From Epiperipatus broadwayi (taxonomy: Eukaryota; Onychophora; Udeonychophora; Euonychophora; Peripatidae): DNA of 64,000 nt. Shown here piece by piece: positions 9,590 through 19,329 of this stretch. The translations under genes and the position numbers were made by a program. The DNA is taken from contig JAQFVV010013085.1 of NCBI GenBank assembly GCA_028023455.1, positions 62,001 to 126,000 of the forward strand, given 5' to 3'. Each line of letters begins with the position of its first letter. Position 1 is the stretch's first letter. The notes below the pieces were generated by a model, which was given only the letters and a program-made list of their open reading frames with translations, had not been told where the DNA came from and did no database searches.

Positions 9590-9855
9590 GTTACTGACCT
9601 TATTGAAAAAATTCAAAGACTGAAGTGGAGTTGGGCTGGACATATTTCTAGAAGAAATGATAATAGATGGACAATTGAAATCTTAAACTGGATTCCAAGA
9701 GATTGTAAGAGACTCAGAAGGAGACCACATGTGAGATGGATGAACAAAATAAGAAAGTGTGGAGGGGTGATGTGGAGAAGAGAAACTAAAGATCGGAGAA
9801 GATCGATTGAACTTGGAGAGACTTTCATCCTGCAGTGGATTGATAATGGTTGATG
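9590..9855 (+). pseudogene. RTE-like LINE reverse-transcriptase C-terminus
   Basis: Continuous plus-strand translation reads LKWSWAGHISRRNDNRW, then WIPRDCKRLRRRPHVRW, then ELGETFILQWIDNG and a stop. This is the very conserved C-terminal region of RTE-type and related endonuclease/reverse-transcriptase ORFs (W-x-GH-x-x-R ... RW ... R.P..RW.D.I ... F..QW). Only the last 80-90 codons are present, as expected of a strongly 5'-truncated insertion. The same family appears at 18.4, 22.8 (minus), 29.9 and 37.1-39.5 kb, and this copy is the best preserved over this part. Confidence 0.85.
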
Positions 9856-10532
9856 ATATATTTTACTAGATTAGATAGCTATTCATAAAAAATATATTTT
9901 ACATGTGCTAGTATGGCAGGTGAGGATTGGTTCTTCAGAATGAAGGTTACTGCATGTAGATAAACAAACTAGTTGATGATCATCAGTTTGATTATGTTAA
10001 CTGCATGATGCAAAAACAGAATGGGCAGTTTTGAATATGTTCGCAAGTCAAAAAACTATTAATTGAGTTTTTTGCAGTGATGGGTTAGTATTCTATTATA
10101 TTTTGAAAGAAGGGTGTAATGTTTGAAACAAAGACAGAGAAAAGAAAGCGCACACTTTTAATACAGAACAGAATGAACAGATTTGTTTTATATTAGTGAA
10201 TGCAAAATGTATGATTTTTATATGGCATGTTACTTCCAAATAAAACCATGGATGCAAGTTTTGATATATACTTTTCATTATAAAGTGAATTACTGCAAAC
10301 AAAAATTAAAACAATTTGTCACAATTAACCAGTCGATTATTAAACTCATCATTAAATCTAAAACTGTTACAATTGTATCATTTCACGAGAGTTGTAATAA
10401 AACATAGGAGTAGAGAAATCTTAAAAAAAAAATCATTTTGCTAATCGTTGATTCATCCAAGAACAAAAAAGAAATAATTTACACAATTAGATATGTAAGA
10501 TTTGAAATGCAGGCATTCTTATACCTGGAACT
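9856..10532. other. No gene seen
   Basis: AT-rich DNA with short chance frames on both strands; nothing recognised. Confidence 0.45.
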
Positions 10533-10618
10533 TAATTGTAAATATAGGGGATTTGAACTCAGACTTTCAAGCAAAATTGCTTGAAAGTCTGAGTTCAAAT
10601 CCCCTATATTTACAATTA
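10533..10618. repeat. Perfect 86-bp palindrome (42-bp arms, 2-nt spacer)
   Basis: Arms running from TAATTGTAAATATAGGGG to CTTTCAAGCAA are exact reverse complements separated by AA. The arm contains GGATTTGAACTCAGACTTTC, which resembles the arm of the hairpin at 46.14 kb (GGGATTCGAACTCAGACTTT), itself like a tRNA T-arm/B-box. A perfect hairpin implies a recent origin or continuing correction. Confidence 0.95.
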
Positions 10619-11577
10619 CATATGTGTAACTTTTTTTGGAGAACAAGCAATCAGAAATTATAAATTCTGATCTAGTGGAACAATTAACTGAAAATATGAC
10701 TAATTCAATTTGTTTTTTTCTTTGTAGTTTGACGAATTTCCCAACATATTTGATATTCCTCAGCTTTGTAGTTTTATGAGAATGGTTTTTATGGACATTG
10801 AAAGTGAAAGAAAAATTATTAACAATATTAACTTTAAAGAAGGAAACTTAATGTAATGATATTTATAACACTTTCAAAAAAATATGTGGAGAAAAAAAAA
10901 TTCAATATAATTCTCTTATGTATATGTAATTATATTATTATAAGTATACTTTCGTGTTTCTATTATCAAAACTTTTGAATTTTTAATTTTTTTTAAAAAT
11001 AATTTTTGTTAATGAATTTCTAGAGTCTCTATCTTTTTATGCACATGTTATATTCAGGGTTAAATGCATTAAAACTATTTGTATGAAAAAGAAATTAAGT
11101 TATGTTTCACTGCTTAAATTCACACATTTTATTTATAGAACTATAAATACCAGGACAAGAACATATTAATTATACGCACCAGTTATTTCTCTTATAAATT
11201 TGATTTGCATAATTTTAATTATTATGAAAATTAATTTTTTTCTAAGGTGAATTTTTAATGTCTTCTATTATTGATTAATTTTATACGAGCCCACACATGT
11301 AACTTTATTATTTTTATATGTTTTAATCAATATATAACATTATCTTCCCTTCACTTTAGAAATAGTATAGAGTTTAATTGTAAAATAATCTTGCAATTTT
11401 GCATGTTTTTTTCGTAATTTAATAGGTAATTCGTTATACAAATTTTAAAACAATTCAAGATAATTCGAGATGATTTTTTTTTTGTTAACCGTTACCAATC
11501 TATTTAGAGTTATAGTTTCTGAGGAAAGTCTGTACTCTGATTAAAATATTAAAATATATAGATAAGTAAAATAACTT
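10619..11577. other. No gene seen
   Basis: AT-rich DNA; nothing recognised. Confidence 0.45.
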
Positions 11578-12056
11578 AAAAGCTTAAGAGATAGGGTCAT
11601 GTGATCTATGGCTCTTATTTTGACTATTTATAGTCTCTGCCATAAGTCTTATGTAATTTTATATTGCTAAGACTACTAATATATGGTATGGCTGAAGATC
11701 TATCAGCCCCATATAGCTATTTGAGTTGGATAGCTGGGTTTGAAGACATGTAGATGTCTGAAAATTTCAGATTTTCCACTCAATAGATAACTTTTAGATA
11801 AGTGCTTGGCTTTGGGTTGGTATTTTTAGATCTAGTGTCTGAACCTACCCTGACACCTCTCCGAGGAGTGCCAAAGCACGAAACCATGGTCAGGGGTTTG
11901 GGGAGGGGTTCCTGACAGAGATATTTTAAGTTCTGGCTCAGGCTAAGCATTTATCACAAAGCTTGTAGAGGAATTGGCAATCCTCATTGTTTATAACTTA
12001 CAAGCTTAAGAGATAGGGTCATGTGATCTATGGCTCTTATTTTGACTATATATAGA
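11578..12056 (+). mobile_element. Hammerhead repeat, full unit with 55-bp terminal direct repeats
   Basis: Begins and ends with the same segment of about 55 bp (AGCTTAAGAGATAGGGTCATG ... TTTTGACTAT at 11580 and again near 12001), 421 bp apart, so it is one unit plus a short overlap. That is what a piece of a tandem or circular template would leave on insertion. Between the repeats come CTAATATATGG, CCATATAGCTATTTGAGTTGG, GACATGTAGATGTC and GATCTAGTGTCTGAA, then the hammerhead, then CAAAGCTTGTAGAGGA. No protein. It is the best view of the unit's layout. Confidence 0.85.
11848..11903 (+). ncRNA. Hammerhead ribozyme motif, one core change
   Basis: Stem I ACCTCT (11855-11860) pairs with AGGGGT (11892-11897). 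The core is CCGAGGA (11861-11867; U4 is C). Stem II is GTGC/GCAC with loop CAAA, GAAA is at 11880-11883, and the palindromic stem III CCATGG leads to GTC, with predicted cleavage after 11891. An internal loop (TGAC/TT) leads to an outer CCC/GGG helix. The sister copy at 8.83 kb has the canonical CTGAGGA, so the family consensus is a complete core. Confidence 0.7.
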
Positions 12057-12259
12057 TAAGTAATTTCTGTTGTTTTATGTATATTTTATTTATTTAGTTT
12101 AATATTTTATTGAATATAAATAAGGGTAAAATTAATCTTGGGGAACATACACCTTTTCTCATGTTTATGATTACACTCCTTCACAAGATGTTGAAACTGG
12201 ATAGAAATCAGCCCCTTCCTTGTATGTGAGTGATTTAGTGAAAATTACACTGCAGAAAT

Positions 12260-12430
12260 ATTATTCATTAAGTGAACAATCAAATCTCTAATCTAATAAA
12301 TGATTAATAAAAAATATTAATATACTTTCATCGGGTAGTTTGTGTCAAAGTTGCGAGGGCAGTAAATTTGATACTTATCAATCAAACTGCAGTAACCAAT
12401 CTTGCGTGAGAATGGTATAGTAAAAATACA
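12260..12430 (+). repeat. Dispersed repeat family X, copy 2
   Basis: Contains TGTGTCAAAGTTGCGAGGG and TTTGATACTTATCAATCAAA, as in the copies near 0.2, 41.7 and 62.5 kb. Confidence 0.55.
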
Positions 12431-12594
12431 GAAATATTATTCATTAGGTAGATAATCTCTAGTCTAATGAATGGCTAATAAAAACTTTTAATATTTAAAA
12501 AATATAATTTGATTTTAATATATAAAGTGTGGATTATATTGAAGCCTGTTCATTAAAGTATGAAGATTGTCTATCTTAACATATATCTAAGCAC

Positions 12595-12785
12595 TTATTG
12601 CATATATGTGTAGAGATGATAATCTGGACCAACTGATGATTGCTGGTTTGGCATGAAATACGTATATTGGTGATTATTTATCTTTTCAACATATATATGT
12701 TTAAGTGTATCAGTGTTATTAGATAGAGCGGAGAGTGGTGGGTCGTGTGAAAGTCTGTGCTCATATACCCTATATATTACATATA
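12595..12785 (-). repeat. Dispersed repeat family Y, copy 1
   Basis: Reverse complement resembles the two direct copies at 44.81-45.08 and 45.27-45.53 kb (AACTGATACAC, then GAAAAGATAAATGATCTCC-like, then CCAATATAC). It starts beside GAGCACAGACTTTCACACGACCC, a block also in the hairpin at 46.15 kb. A short shared peptide (K.NDLQYTY-like) shows in one frame of each copy, but no open frame is maintained. Confidence 0.55.
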
Positions 12786-12792
12786 TATATAT

Positions 12793-14273
12793 TGTAACGA
12801 GCACAGACGTTCATTACATTGTTTTTTTTATTTTTATTAAACATGAAAGTAAATTAAAAAGTTCGCATTTAAAATTTTTTTTTAAGAATTAAAAATTGAA
12901 ATTAAATATCATCTTAAACTCGTATATGTTAAATCGCACAGATAATGAAAAATTATTAAAATAAAACTTTATTAAAGAAAAAGTATTTTAAAACTAAATT
13001 TTAAAAAGATTTGGAGATAAAATTATATCTTTAAATTTATCTTTAAATATATTTTTGATTTGGAAAACAGGTTAATTAATCAGAAATGGAAATGATTGTT
13101 AATTAGTTAAATGTAAACCAGCCTTGGGCATTTAAATGTAAAAACATCGGTCAGATAGGAAAACAATAGAAACTGTTAGCAAATAAGAAGAAATCCCTAT
13201 GGAATCGGACCGCAGCGAAAGGACCATCGCATCGATGACATAATGCCAAGTCAATCCTTCGAATACGTATAAAAGGAAAATTTGGAAATTATTAATTAGT
13301 GAGTTATTATGATTATTACGATGTGACAGATAGATGTTAGTGCGGAGGTGCGGGAGAAGAGATTGAAGGACGCACGTTCAATCCCTTCAGTTGTTATAAA
13401 ATGGAAAAATGAAACATCACTTTTCTTATATTCAGAGGATCACAGGATCATCGGGAAATTTAACGCTGGATTTCAAATGGCAAGCAATTGTAAAAGATGA
13501 ACATTTCTAAAACCGTAAGAACTTTCTAAGATATAACGAACAATATTAATTTGAAAACACTAAGAACTTTAAATTTTAAACTTTCCTAGTATTTAATTGT
13601 TACAAATAGAATCCTATCTGACCAAACTAAATTCTTTATTAATAGTGTTATTTGATGTATTTTTTTTCTTATTTATGTAAAATCATTTCCATTTATTTAT
13701 TTTTTATTCTTTAAGTTTTTATCATGATTTTTTTTGTTTTTCGTTAAATTAATTATATAAATGTTAAACTTAAGTCGGGCGTGAATGGCTGTATAGATTT
13801 GTAAAGTTATATTAGGGGAGGGTAATCTTAGGTTATTTGTGTCATTGTTAGATTGGGTCAATGGATTGGATATATTGATGTAGTTAGTAGATGTAGTCGG
13901 AGATTCGCTACGGGCAGAATCGCCTCATACGCCGCACTCTCCCGTTTTGCCTATGGAAGGAATTATAAGATGCAGAGCGCAGTTCCTTTCTATGGAGTTT
14001 TTTTTTTATTGTTCTTCTCATTGGATAGAAGTCATATTCCTATCTAATGAGAGTCAATCTCTTCTCTTAATCTTTTTGGTGCTGCCGTATTCCATATTAC
14101 ATTGAATACATCGATGTATCAGATGGATTGATGCCAGTTTGACTGCGAATTTTAGCCTAAGGTTAAATAGGGATAGAATATTTTATTTTCAAATGCAAAT
14201 CTATGTAGTCTATTCATACTTGACCCTAAATAAAAATGAGATTACGTTAAGTCGCCTTCTCCGGATTGTTACA
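12793..14273 (+). repeat. 5' LTR (1,481 bp)
   Basis: Starts TGTAACGAGCACAGACG and ends TCCGGATTGTTACA. A strong TATA box (TATAAAAG, 13268-13275) and downstream AATAAA signals fit an LTR promoter and poly(A) region. The 64-codon reading frame at 13853 is in both LTRs, but I see no sign that it is a protein. Confidence 0.85.
13268..13275 (+). promoter_or_regulatory. LTR TATA box
   Basis: TATAAAAG inside the left LTR, about 475 bp from its start; identical in the right LTR at 15481-15488. Probable core promoter of the element. Confidence 0.5.
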
Positions 14274-14275
14274 AC

Positions 14276-14298
14276 TGGCGAACCAACTCGGGCCGATC
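14276..14298 (+). promoter_or_regulatory. Primer-binding site
   Basis: TGGCGAACCAACTCGGGCC starts 2 nt after the left LTR. TGG is the complement of a tRNA 3' CCA end. I cannot name the tRNA. Its complement shares GGCCCGAGTT with the head of the SINE at 17.57 kb. Confidence 0.6.
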
Positions 14299-15004
14299 TT
14301 TAATAAACCACAAATACCCTGAGCAAATTTTGTCAAAATGAAATATTTTATCTGGTTACATAAGTCGTATACTTGAAATCTTATAAAAGCTCTGCCAGTA
14401 AAAGAAATAGCACATATATTAAACACGAGAAAGTATAAATAATTTTAAACTGTATTTCGTTAAAAAGAAAGTCAAAAGGTTGCGATTGATATGTTTTTTT
14501 TTTTTTTGTTGTTGTAATATAAATTATGCTTTAAGGTGTATAGGAGTGCACAGCCACGTAAGTTTATGATCGAAATGTGGTGCCTTACGATGAGTACCTT
14601 TGGGAATTACTTCAGTGTAACCTTATGTATGCATTTCAATCAGTCATAAATAAGTTGGTGGTATTTATAATTGTGCTGCAAATATACACGTTTAAACCCA
14701 TTATTTCTTAAAACATATTTATCTCAATGCAACCTTATTTAAATAAATAATTTATAAAATTTGCTTGTCATGCCGTGTGTAAAAATAAAATGGATAAAAA
14801 AAAAGTTAGAACTCTGGTCGGGAGGAGGTGAACGTAAATGGTCCTTGGAAAACGATAGTAAACATTTTTTTTGTATATAGTCTTTTTGTAAAATTATTAA
14901 CCGGATGTTTTGTAAATGTCTTCGTCAATCGTGTACCATAATTACTAACCCTAAGTAAAATATTTTTTTTTTTGATCATTTTTTTTTAAGCAACTTTACT
15001 GATA
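14299..15004 (+). other. Interior of the LTR element, non-coding
   Basis: No reading frame of note. A purine stretch GGGAGGAGG lies at about 14820, far upstream of the usual polypurine-tract position. The 17-bp motif CCTTACGATGAGTACCT at 14583 recurs twice, with changes, inside the segment that splits the right LTR. Confidence 0.6.
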
Positions 15005-17209
15005 TGTAACGAGCACAGACGTTCGTTACATTGTTTTTTTTTTTTTTTATTAAACATGAAAGTAAATTAAAAAGTTCGCATTTAAAAATTTTCTTTAAGA
15101 ATTAAAAATTGAAATTAAATATCATCTTAAACTCGTATATGTTAAATCGCACAGATAATGAAAAATTATTAAAATAAAACTTTATTAAAGAAAAAGTATT
15201 TTAAAACTAAATTTTAAAAAGATTTGGAGATAAAATTATATCTTTAAATTTATCTTTAAATATATTTTTGATTTGGAAAACAGGTTAATTAATCAGAAAT
15301 GGAAATGATTGTTAATTAGTTAAATGTAAACCAGCCTTGGGCATTTAAATGTAAAAACATCGGTCAGATAGGAAAACAATAGAAACTGTTAGCAAATAAG
15401 AAGAAATCCCTATGGAATCGGACCGCAGCAAAAGGACCATCGCATCGATGACATAATGCCAAGTCAATCCTTCGAATACGTATAAAAGGAAAATTTGGAA
15501 ATTATTAATTAGTGAGTTATTATGATTATTACGATGTGACAGATAGATGTTAGTGCGGAGGTGCGGGAGAAGAGATTGAAGGACGCACGTTCAATCCCTT
15601 CAGTTGTTATAAAATGGAAAAATGAAACATCGCTTTTCTTATATTCAGAGGACCACAGGATCATCGGGAAATTTAACGCTGGATTTCAAATGGCAAGCAA
15701 TTATAAAAGATGAACATTTCTAAAACCGTAAGAACTTTCTAAGATATAACGAACAATATTAATTTGAAAACACTAAGAACTTTAAATTTTAAACTTTCCT
15801 AGTATTTAATTGTTACAAATAGAATCCTATCTGACCAAACTAAATTCTTTATTAATAGTGTTATTTGATGTATTTTTTTTCTTATTTATGTAAAATCATT
15901 TCCATTTATTTATTTTTTATTCTTTAAGTTTTTATCATGATTTTTTTTTGTTTTTCGTTAAATTAATTATATAAATGTTAAACTTAAGTCGGGCGTGAAT
16001 GGCTGTATAGATTTGTAAAGTTATATTAGGGGAGGGTAATCTTAGGTTATTTGTGTCATTGTTAGATTGGGTCAATGGATTGGATATATTGATGTAGTTA
16101 GTAGATGTAGTCGGAGATTCGCTACGGGCAGAATCGCCTCATACGCCGCACTCTCCCGTTTTGCCTATGGAAGGAATTATAAGACGCAGAGCGCAGTTCC
16201 TTTCTATGGAGTTTTTTTTTTATTGTTCTTCTCGTTGGATAGAAGTCATATTCCTATCTAATGAGAGTCAATATCTTCTCTTAATCTTTTTGTTGCTGCC
16301 GTATTCCGTATTACATTGAATACATCGATGTATCAGATGGATTGATGCCAGTTTGACTGCGAATTTTAGCCTAAGGTTAAATAGGGATAGAATATTTTAT
16401 TTTCAAATGCAAATCTATGTAGTCTATTCATACTTGACCCTAAATAAAAATGCATTAAATTTAAGTTGTTTATAGACGCTTGCATGGATTGGTTATCGGT
16501 TAAGTATGTTTTGGGTTTTCATATTTGATCAAAATATATAGACATTCGATAAATAATGATACCTTACGGTGAGTATCTAAAATGTATTTATTCGGATGTC
16601 TTTTAAGTTATTGGTGACAATGCAAGTATCTTATGGTGAATACTCAGGGTTACATATAAATTTCCCTCCGCAATTGTCAGTAATCAATAATTTTGTATTT
16701 TGATCGTTTATGTTTCTTTTGAAATGTTTTTGACCGTGAAATCTATGTAACCGATCGGTATTCAACATTATAAACAAGCTTTCATAAATTTATATGTGCG
16801 AACTTAATTAAAATGTAAAATTATAATATAATAGTAATTAAATGTAAATTAAAGTAAAGTTAAAAATAATGTTAAATGTTAAAATGTAAAACTAATACTA
16901 AAATAATTTTAAATCTTATATATATGTGCATAAATAAATGTTTGTACGTTAATTACTGGCAGTGGCTTATTTTATTTATTTTTTTTAATATTGAAATATA
17001 ATTAGATAAGATATTATCTTATTAAATCTCTGCTATTCCACTGAGCTAGTGACATGGGCTAACGACCGGAATCAAAATTTAAAAAAAAAAAAAAATTTTT
17101 TTTTTTTGACTGACGTATCTGCCTACTTTATAAATTTTTCTAGGTTCAAATGCCTAGATGGCGCCCTGTAGTGCAGATTACGTTAAGTCACCTTCTCCGG
17201 ATTGTTACA
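15005..17209 (+). repeat. 3' LTR, split by 722 bp
   Basis: 15005-16452 and 17175-17209 together match the left LTR almost base for base; 16453-17174 has no partner there. At the start, TGTAACGA and TCGTTACA form an 8-bp inverted repeat around a 10-nt loop; the left LTR has one change in it. Confidence 0.85.
16453..17174. mobile_element. 722-bp segment splitting the right LTR
   Basis: Begins CATTAAATTT and ends GTAGTGC; TGC is repeated at both borders. It holds two copies of a motif shared with the element interior (16562 and 16629), an A/T homopolymer pair at 17080-17106, and a reversed tRNA A-box-like string (ccactgagctagtgac, near 17040). It could be an insertion, or original LTR sequence deleted from the left LTR. 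Confidence 0.6.
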
Positions 17210-17384
17210 ATATATATATATAGACACAGGTATATAATAAGCCCGTATTTCAGTTATTTAAATTAATTAATTATTTATTTTTGATACATAGATTGTTTCT
17301 GGAAGAACAAAAGATATCTAAGAATTAAAGTATCATTTGGAATACATCTGATCTTTCTAATTAACTGGAAATATATTATTTCCT

Positions 17385-17450
17385 TTTCTCTATCCAGCCA
17401 CTCCAACCACTGAGCTAGTTGTTCAGGGTAACGCAACTAAATTAACTTTC
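17385..17450 (-). repeat. tRNA-like fragment
   Basis: Minus strand reads ACTAGCTCAGTGGTTGGAG, a good tRNA D-arm/A-box string. I find no matching B-box in place, so this is a SINE fragment rather than a tRNA gene. A related string is near 17.04 kb. Confidence 0.4.
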
Positions 17451-17571
17451 TTTACCTACTTTTATTCACAGTGCAAATTTGGTTACACAATTATCAACAT
17501 CTTCAAGTATTCAATAAATTAACGGTTGTTTCAATTAAACATTTTTCTTTTTCTTTTTTCGCAAACGAAAC

Positions 17572-17660
17572 GTTGGTGCCTAGCGATTAGCATAGCTGCC
17601 TTCCAAGCAACTGGCCCGAGTTCGCTTCCCGGTCAACGCATTTGGACATATGAAAAAAGA
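17572..17660 (+). mobile_element. tRNA-derived SINE, family S
   Basis: GTTGGTGCCTAGCGATTAGC gives the A-box and GAGTTCGCTTCCCGG the B-box, ending near TTTGGACATATG plus A-rich sequence. It is the same family as the copies at 7.99, 41.42 and 54.86 kb. Confidence 0.75.
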
Positions 17661-18439
17661 AGAAAGCTGACATATTTTATAAGATCTAATGAAACGGCGT
17701 TAATAGCCACAAAAAAAAGTTTTTTTGAGTTACATTATGGAATACAAATTTATAAATAAATAAATATTTCATTAATTTCTTTTACTTGACTTAAACAAAC
17801 TATTTAATCTTTTCTAATGCAGCTTGACCTCTCGGATGTGAAGGCTACAGTTAAGGATTTCTCATTATTTTATAAAGTATTATTGAATTGTTTTTTTAAT
17901 CAAATTTTCTAATTATGTCTTTAAGTGAGTGACATTTCTGTCTCAAACTTTATTAAAACTGAAGCTTTGTTATTAATAATTGCGACAAACCATTGTAGTT
18001 TAATCAAGAATTATAAATTTTTTATGGTCGCAAATCCTAAACGACTTAAAAAAAATATATAAAGAAAAATAGTTATAAGTTATTATTTTTATTTAAAAAA
18101 AGATTTTGTTAATGATTAAAAGTATGCTATAGCTATACAATAAATATATTTATACACGTTTGAATCGGGGCCGGGTAAAGATTGATGTTTTTTTCTTTCA
18201 GGTTTGAATGAGATTTGGATTTTTCTCCCAGGTATTCGGCCTTTAAGCAACCTAGATAAACATCCGACATAGGGCAATTTTCTATATTTAACTGCCAAGC
18301 AAAACAAAGCTAATAAATAATGCTTTTTCCATCAGTATATGTTTATGAGGAAGTAACAAGACCATTTTCTCTAAAACAGATTATTTAAAGGATATTTAAC
18401 TTTTATGGGTTTATAATATCTAAATAAAAATATGCTTTT
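17661..18439. other. No gene seen
   Basis: AT-rich DNA. The short minus-strand frame at 18116-18307 shows no recognisable domain. Confidence 0.45.
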
Positions 18440-18790
18440 AATAAATGTGTTTCATAAATTCTTATATATGGATATGGGACTTGGACATTTGACAGAGAGA
18501 GACTTTAGACCATACAGAAAAGTGCTGAGAGATATGTGTTGGAAGTAACTAAGTGTGATCTAGGTGGTGAGAGAAGAAACAGGTATTACTTCCATCATTT
18601 TGTGAAAAGAGATTCTACTGGACAGTTAATGTAATATATGGGAATCCAAGAGATTGAAAGTAGTCCAGAAACAAACTTTCTAGATACAAAGACAAGATAA
18701 ACTTTACTGGCATGATGTGAAGAGAAAATGTAAATAGGAAAAACTGGAATAAATTTTGAGATATTTTTATTCTGACTATGATAGTGTTTG
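18440..18790 (+). pseudogene. RTE-like LINE 3' relic
   Basis: Broken frames follow the RTE C-terminus: TWTFDRERL and QKSAERYVLEVT (counterpart of the W-T-L-..-L / AMERAMLGV region), then GNPRD and RETNFLDTK-type remnants and a degraded end. It is more decayed than the copy at 9.6 kb and has many stops. Confidence 0.6.
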
Positions 18791-19329
18791 TGAATTACTT
18801 TATTGAAAACTACCCACTGTTGTTCTTTGATTTATTGTTGTTGATTTCATTCAATTTTTAAATGATGATTTTTCTTTTATAAATATATATGTTGTCTCTA
18901 CTTATTTGATCAATTCAGCCATTGAGGTCATTGGGGAATATGAAGACAAGCTTTGTTCATGACTATTAATCCTCTTGAGTTACTGACTGTTTCTAATATT
19001 ATGGTTATTCCCAGCCAATCTGATAGCATCATATTATCAATTGAATCTTTAATTAATAATTTGAATATTCAGAGCTGTTTTAGATCTATTTATGCAAAAC
19101 AAAATACTTTCTCCAAAAGTGCAATTTATAAACACATGATTTTTTTTATTAGTTTAAAAAATATGATTAACCTTTAGTCTTCACATTCTGAGGGAAAATG
19201 CACTGTTGCTACATGGACAAAAAATCTTAAACTAAAATGTGCATTGATTGATTTTAGTTCTAACAAAAGTGGCTAGATAGTAATGAATTTAGAGCAGAAG
19301 GCAAAATTAAAACTATTATCACATTTTAA
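18791..19329. other. No gene seen
   Basis: AT-rich sequence; the 74-codon frame at 18953 is not recognisable. Confidence 0.4.

Larger units (their letters stand above)
12793..17209 (+). mobile_element. Non-autonomous LTR retrotransposon
   Basis: Two nearly identical long direct repeats (12793-14273 and 15005-17209) begin TGTAACGAGC and end GATTGTTACA, the TG...CA rule of LTRs. A primer-binding-like TGGCGAACC lies 2 nt after the left LTR. The 731-bp interior (14274-15004) has no gag, protease, reverse transcriptase or integrase, so the element must be mobilised by another element's proteins (LARD/TRIM-like). Flanks are ATAT-type on both sides, compatible with a 4-5 bp target duplication inside a TA microsatellite. 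The two LTRs differ at only a handful of sites by eye, so the insertion is young. No clear polypurine tract precedes the right LTR (a T-run and ACTTTACTGATA lie there), which is odd. Orientation is taken from the primer-binding site. Confidence 0.85.

Noticed and set aside
13853-14047. 64-codon frame duplicated at 16067-16261 with one amino-acid change
   Set aside because: Its conservation is explained by the two copies being LTRs of one young element; no known domain.
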